8,904 bases of DNA, from positions 1 to 8,904 of the forward strand of contig JALWSI010000027.1 in assembly GCA_027080315.1 (NCBI GenBank). The letters are read 5' to 3'. Of the stretch, positions 6,166 through 8,904 are shown piece by piece (the stretch's first letter is position 1; every line of letters begins with the position of its first letter). Position numbers and translations under genes: made by a program. Source of the stretch: a bacterium. Lineage in GTDB: Bacteria; Thermosulfidibacterota; Thermosulfidibacteria; Thermosulfidibacterales; JALWSI01. A model generated the notes under the pieces. It did not search any database. It saw only the letters and a list, made by a program, of their open reading frames with translations, and was not told the origin of the DNA.

Positions 6166-6662
6166 ACCCTGTACTGGCCATCCTTTTTCTTCTTCAACTC
6201 GTACTGGATGTTGTGATCATAGCTCTGCTCTTTTTAAGGTGCAGAGGAGGGGGTAATAAAAAGGAGGAAGACGAAGAGAAGAAGAGAGAGTTTGAAAAGG
6301 AAATTGAGCTCTACCAGTCGGTGGTTGAAGAGGCAAAAGGGGCAGTTGTTAATGCCAAGATAGCCATAGAGAACCTGATAAGGCTCAAAAAAGAGACCCA
6401 ACAGGTTGGTGAGACAGCAAGAAAGCGTCTTGAAGAGGCCGCCGCCAAGTCGGAAGAGAAGGTGATATCAAGAATAGAGCAGATGGAGACCATCTACAGC
6501 CAGCTTATGCAGCACGAAGAGGTTGAGCGCTTCAAGGCCTTATTGATACAGAACATGATAGAACAGGGCAGAAGCAGCGAAGAGATAGCCCAAGAGCTCG
6601 GCCTGCCCTTTGGAGAGGTTGAGCTTATTGCCCGCATGAGACAGAGGAGAAGCAATGTCTAA
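6162..6662 (+). CDS. DUF2802-family membrane-anchored coiled-coil protein
   Basis: One N-terminal membrane helix (about residues 4-25) ends in a Cys/Arg/Gly stretch. A long charged coiled coil follows (about 34-125). The protein ends with a helix-turn-helix-like tail, MIEQGRSSEEIAQELGLPF then GEVELIARMR (132-160). The GRSSEEIAQELGLP-GEVELI motif is typical of DUF2802/YlxL-type proteins, which are common next to flagellar or chemotaxis genes and have no settled function. The start is TTG at 6162-6164, inside the TGA of the PilZ gene (TTGA overlap), so translation is likely coupled. The end overlaps hisB by eight bases. The tail resembles DNA-binding repeats, but with a membrane anchor it may bind protein instead. 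The family call is good and the role is unknown. Confidence 0.78.
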   Translation: MNPVLAILFLLQLVLDVVIIALLFLRCRGGGNKKEEDEEKKREFEKEIELYQSVVEEAKGAVVNAKIAIENLIRLKKETQQVGETARKRLEEAAAKSEEKVISRIEQMETIYSQLMQHEEVERFKALLIQNMIEQGRSSEEIAQELGLPFGEVELIARMRQRRSNV

Positions 6663-7245
6663 AAGAGAAGGTAAAGAGAGCAGAAGCACGAAAGAGACCG
6701 AGATTGAGGTTCAGTTCTCCCTTGACGGAGAGGGTGTCTCCAACATCTCTCACCCATGCGGATTTCTCGCCCACATGCTTGACTCAATGTGTCGCCATGG
6801 GGGGTTTGATATGGAGCTTGAGGCCAAAGGTGACATTGAGGTTGACCTACACCACGTTGTTGAAGACACCGGCATAGTTATGGGAACGGCTCTGAGAGAG
6901 GCCCTTGGAGACCTTGAAGGCATAGAGCGCTTTGGTGAAGCCATAGTGCCCATGGACGAGTCTTTGGCTCTGGTCGCCTTAGACATCTCAGGTCGGGAGG
7001 GGCTCTTCTTTGACGCCAGCTTCTCTTCACCAAAGGTGGGTGAGTTTGATACCGAGCTGGTGGAGGAGTTCTTTACGGGATTCGTAAGAGGAAGCCGCAT
7101 AACCCTCCACATAAAGCTGCTGCAAAAGGGAAACACCCACCACTCCATTGAGGCCATCTTCAAGGCCTTCGGTAGAGCCCTTGCCCGGTCTGTGGCAATA
7201 AGCAAAAGAAGGGGAGTACCATCCACCAAAGGGGTAATAGAGTGA
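6655..7245 (+). CDS. hisB: Imidazoleglycerol-phosphate dehydratase
   Basis: This enzyme dehydrates imidazole glycerol phosphate to imidazole acetol phosphate, the sixth step of histidine synthesis, using manganese. The 196-residue length is that of the monofunctional form, without the phosphatase domain of enteric HisB. Family motifs are clear: [14 protein letters not shown] (12-24), [16 protein letters not shown] (37-52), the metal-binding [11 protein letters not shown] (64-74) and the repeat motif [16 protein letters not shown] (161-176). The ATG at 6655 has AGGAG five bases upstream (6645-6649) and overlaps the end of the DUF2802 gene by eight bases. The stop overlaps the hisH start (GTGA). 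It thus sits inside the flagellar/PilZ transcript rather than in a standard his operon. No attenuator or leader peptide is visible before it. Confidence 0.97.
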   Translation: MSKREGKESRSTKETEIEVQFSLDGEGVSNISHPCGFLAHMLDSMCRHGGFDMELEAKGDIEVDLHHVVEDTGIVMGTALREALGDLEGIERFGEAIVPMDESLALVALDISGREGLFFDASFSSPKVGEFDTELVEEFFTGFVRGSRITLHIKLLQKGNTHHSIEAIFKAFGRALARSVAISKRRGVPSTKGVIE

Positions 7246-7862
7246 TAGCAGTAGTTGACTACCGCAGGGGCAACCTTAGAAGCGTCCAGAAGGCCCTTGA
7301 ACGTATGGGAGGCAATGCTGTGGTCACCGGTGATCCCACCGTCATTAAAGATGCCAAAGCCGTTGTTCTGCCGGGGGTAGGGGCCTTTGGGGACTGCTTG
7401 CGCAACCTTGAAGAGCTTAAGCTTGTGAACCCTGTCCTTGACTCCATTGAGTCGGGCAAGCCCTTCTTGGGAATATGCTTGGGGCTTCAGCTCCTCTTTG
7501 AGGAAAGCGAGGAGTTCGGGCGAACCCCTGGATTGGGAGTGATCAAGGGCAAAGTGGTGAGATTCAGGGACATGAACGGCCTCAAGATCCCCCACATGGG
7601 GTGGAACTCTATTGAGAAGGCCAAACCCAACCCACTTCTGGAGGGAGTGAATGATGGGAGCTACTTCTACTTTGTCCACTCCTATTATGTTGTGCCTGAC
7701 GAGGAAGAGGTTGTGGCCACAAGAACCACCTATGGGCCTGTCACCTTTGTCTCTATGATCCAGAAGGGAAACCTATGGGCCAGCCAGTTTCATCCCGAAA
7801 AGAGCCAGAAAGTTGGGCTCAAGGTCTTCAAGAACTTTATTGAAACCGTAGAGAGGACTTGA
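7242..7862 (+). CDS. hisH: Imidazole glycerol phosphate synthase, glutamine amidotransferase subunit
   Basis: HisH hydrolyses glutamine and feeds ammonia to HisF, which closes the imidazole ring in histidine synthesis and releases AICAR. The 206 residues match the family. Seen here are the N-terminal [12 protein letters not shown] (4-15), PGVGAFGDC (44-52), the nucleophile Cys79 in [19 protein letters not shown] (117-122), and the His184/Glu186 pair in FHPEKSQ that completes the triad. The GTG at 7242 shares four bases with the hisB stop and has AAAGGGG seven bases upstream. The partner hisF is not in the window. The sequence after hisH is a tRNA, so the his genes of this genome appear to be split. 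The TGA stop falls inside a TTGACA promoter box. Confidence 0.97.
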   Translation: MIAVVDYRRGNLRSVQKALERMGGNAVVTGDPTVIKDAKAVVLPGVGAFGDCLRNLEELKLVNPVLDSIESGKPFLGICLGLQLLFEESEEFGRTPGLGVIKGKVVRFRDMNGLKIPHMGWNSIEKAKPNPLLEGVNDGSYFYFVHSYYVVPDEEEVVATRTTYGPVTFVSMIQKGNLWASQFHPEKSQKVGLKVFKNFIETVERT

Positions 7863-7886
7863 CATACGAGAGCGTGACCAGATAGG
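7859..7886 (+). promoter_or_regulatory. Possible sigma-70 promoter of tRNA-Gly
   Basis: A perfect TTGACA lies at 7859-7864, overlapping the hisH stop codon. Sixteen bases later GATAGG (7881-7886) is the best but weak -10 candidate. A start near 7893 would give a leader of under ten bases before the tRNA at 7901, a normal layout for tRNA genes. The transcript could also supply lptE and holA. Read-through from hisH is the alternative. Confidence 0.4.
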
Positions 7887-7900
7887 GAATAAGGCAAGAA

Positions 7901-7975
<75 letters not shown>

Positions 7976-7998
7976 ATTCCGGAAATAAAGGAGCCCAG

Positions 7999-8532
7999 AT
8001 GAAGAAGGCGAGACTTCTCTCCCTTTTCGCCCTTCTCTATACAACCGCTTTCATGGTGTGGGGATGTGGCTACACCCTTGTTGGAGAAGGAGCACCAAAG
8101 GGATGGGCCCATGCCAAGGTGCATCTCAAAGGAAAGTCCATTGTTATCAACACTTTTCGCAGTGATGTTAACGAACCAGGGGTAGAGAACATCGTCACCT
8201 CTTACGTGAAGAACGAGTTTGTTAAGGACGGCAGGGTTAAGGTGGTGGCAGCTGGAGGAGACTACACCTTAGACGGCACAGTTGTAACCTACGAGAAGGA
8301 CACTGTGGCCTTAAACAAAGAAGGCGACACCGCCCAGTACAGGCTTACGGTTGGGGTGGACTTTGTGCTCACCGACAAGAATGGAAACGTGGTCTGGAGT
8401 GCCAGGGATCTCAGGGACTCCCAAGAATACCAATCTTTCAGAGAGATTGAGAGAAACAAAGCATCAGAGAGAAAGGCCCTCAGAGAGGCGGCCCGGGACA
8501 TCGCAATAATGGTAACGGGACTTCTCCTTTAA
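7999..8532 (+). CDS. lptE: LPS-assembly lipoprotein LptE
   Basis: LptE is an outer-membrane lipoprotein that plugs the LptD barrel and helps place lipopolysaccharide in the outer leaflet. The 177-residue protein starts with a lipoprotein signal (MKKARLLSLFALLYTTAF) and a lipobox VWGC, with Cys23 as the likely lipidated residue. CGYTLVGEG follows, then the LptE-style core: SIVINTFRSDVNEPGVENI, DYTLDGTVVTYEKD, YRLTVGVDFVLTDKNGNVVW and a C-terminal helix REAARDIAIMVTGLLL. The ATG at 7999 is preceded by AAGGAG (7988-7993) at five bases. A longer frame that begins inside the tRNA is not credible. holA follows after 48 bases; the lptE-holA order is widely conserved and supports the call, since sequence conservation in LptE is low. 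Confidence 0.88.
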   Translation: MKKARLLSLFALLYTTAFMVWGCGYTLVGEGAPKGWAHAKVHLKGKSIVINTFRSDVNEPGVENIVTSYVKNEFVKDGRVKVVAAGGDYTLDGTVVTYEKDTVALNKEGDTAQYRLTVGVDFVLTDKNGNVVWSARDLRDSQEYQSFREIERNKASERKALREAARDIAIMVTGLLL

Positions 8533-8580
8533 GGTGTCCCTGCAGACCCCCTATATCCACAAGATCTTTCAGGAGCCGAG

Positions 8581-8904
8581 ATGGCTAAAGCCGAGAAGAT
8601 CAACATCTTAAGCCCCCGATCCCTCTTTCAACTGGTGGCAAAAGAGAAGCTTCCTCCTTTCATCCTTTTCATCAACTGCAAAGGGGGCCTTTTTCAAAAG
8701 GCCATAGAGAGGCTGAGGGAAGAGCTTCTTGGTCCTAACTGGAAGGTGAACTACACCGAGATTGAAGGAAAAGATGCCAGCTATTCGGAGTTAACCGGAA
8801 TGCTACTCACCACCCCTTTCATGGCCAAAAGGCGCATGGTGGTTGTGAAAGAGGCCGAGGAGTTCTGGAAGTCACTGGGTAAAGAGAAAGAGAGGCTTGG
8901 AGAG
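8581..8904 (+). CDS. holA: DNA polymerase III delta subunit, N-terminal part (3' partial)
   Basis: The frame is open from ATG 8581 to the window edge (108 codons). The delta subunit opens the beta sliding clamp within the clamp loader. The visible part matches the start of the family's N-terminal domain: PPFILFINCKGGLFQKAIER (25-44), where others have a YLLxGxE(E/D)xFLxxxA-type segment, then VNYTEIEGKDASYSELTGML and TTPFMAKRRMVVVKEAEEFW. The usual Gly-Glu-Asp/Glu at the early turn is replaced by NCKGG, a family variation of unknown meaning. AGGAG (8571-8575) lies five bases before the ATG. Its position directly after lptE is the usual one. The full protein should be about 330-340 residues. 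Confidence 0.88.
   Translation, partial: MAKAEKINILSPRSLFQLVAKEKLPPFILFINCKGGLFQKAIERLREELLGPNWKVNYTEIEGKDASYSELTGMLLTTPFMAKRRMVVVKEAEEFWKSLGKEKERLGE

Noticed and set aside
6750-7679. 309-codon open frame on the minus strand
   Set aside because: It is fully antisense to hisB and hisH, which have all family motifs; no recognisable protein.

Overview
The window looks like chromosomal DNA of a motile Gram-negative bacterium. An LPS-assembly lipoprotein gene (lptE) implies an outer membrane. Flagellar-type and c-di-GMP genes imply motility and surface signalling. Both tRNA genes encode their 3' CCA. The gene styles (6-TM PAS histidine kinase, FliT-like/PilZ/DUF2802 cluster, lptE next to holA) and the frequent TTG/GTG starts fit Desulfobacterota (former Deltaproteobacteria). 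That assignment is an inference from gene content, not a proven match.

Layout. (1) 1-678 is a scar region. It holds the 3' end of an IS3-family insertion sequence (transposase tail plus right terminal repeat), which cuts into a DUF1016/YhcG-type nuclease gene whose C-terminal domain survives to 461. About 217 bp without a convincing gene follow. (2) 679-2433 (minus) is an orphan membrane histidine kinase whose reading frame is cut by an in-frame TAA. The expected last 26 codons remain intact beyond the stop. (3) 2434-4969 (minus) holds a tRNA-Leu(CAA), endonuclease IV (nfo), and a GGDEF diguanylate cyclase; the last two are translationally coupled. (4) 4970-5056 is a short divergent promoter region. 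(5) 5057-7862 (plus) is a tight six-gene run with overlaps or very short gaps: FliT-like chaperone, a small unknown protein, a PilZ protein, a DUF2802 membrane protein, hisB and hisH. (6) 7901-8904 (plus) holds tRNA-Gly(CCC), lptE and the start of holA.

How the parts may work together. The diguanylate cyclase has an intact active-site motif and an RxxD inhibition site, and can be expected to make c-di-GMP. The PilZ protein, transcribed away from it, has both c-di-GMP-binding motifs. With the FliT-like and DUF2802 proteins this suggests a c-di-GMP-responsive motility module. Histidine biosynthesis genes hisB and hisH are fused to the end of that transcript by overlapping reading frames, while hisA and hisF are not present here. 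I see no CRISPR array and no clearly new defence or biosynthetic system. The most unusual items are the interrupted kinase, the IS-truncated YhcG gene, the helical insertion in the PilZ domain, the cyclase's unassigned N-terminal region, and the two tRNA promoters whose -35 boxes contain the preceding gene's stop codon.
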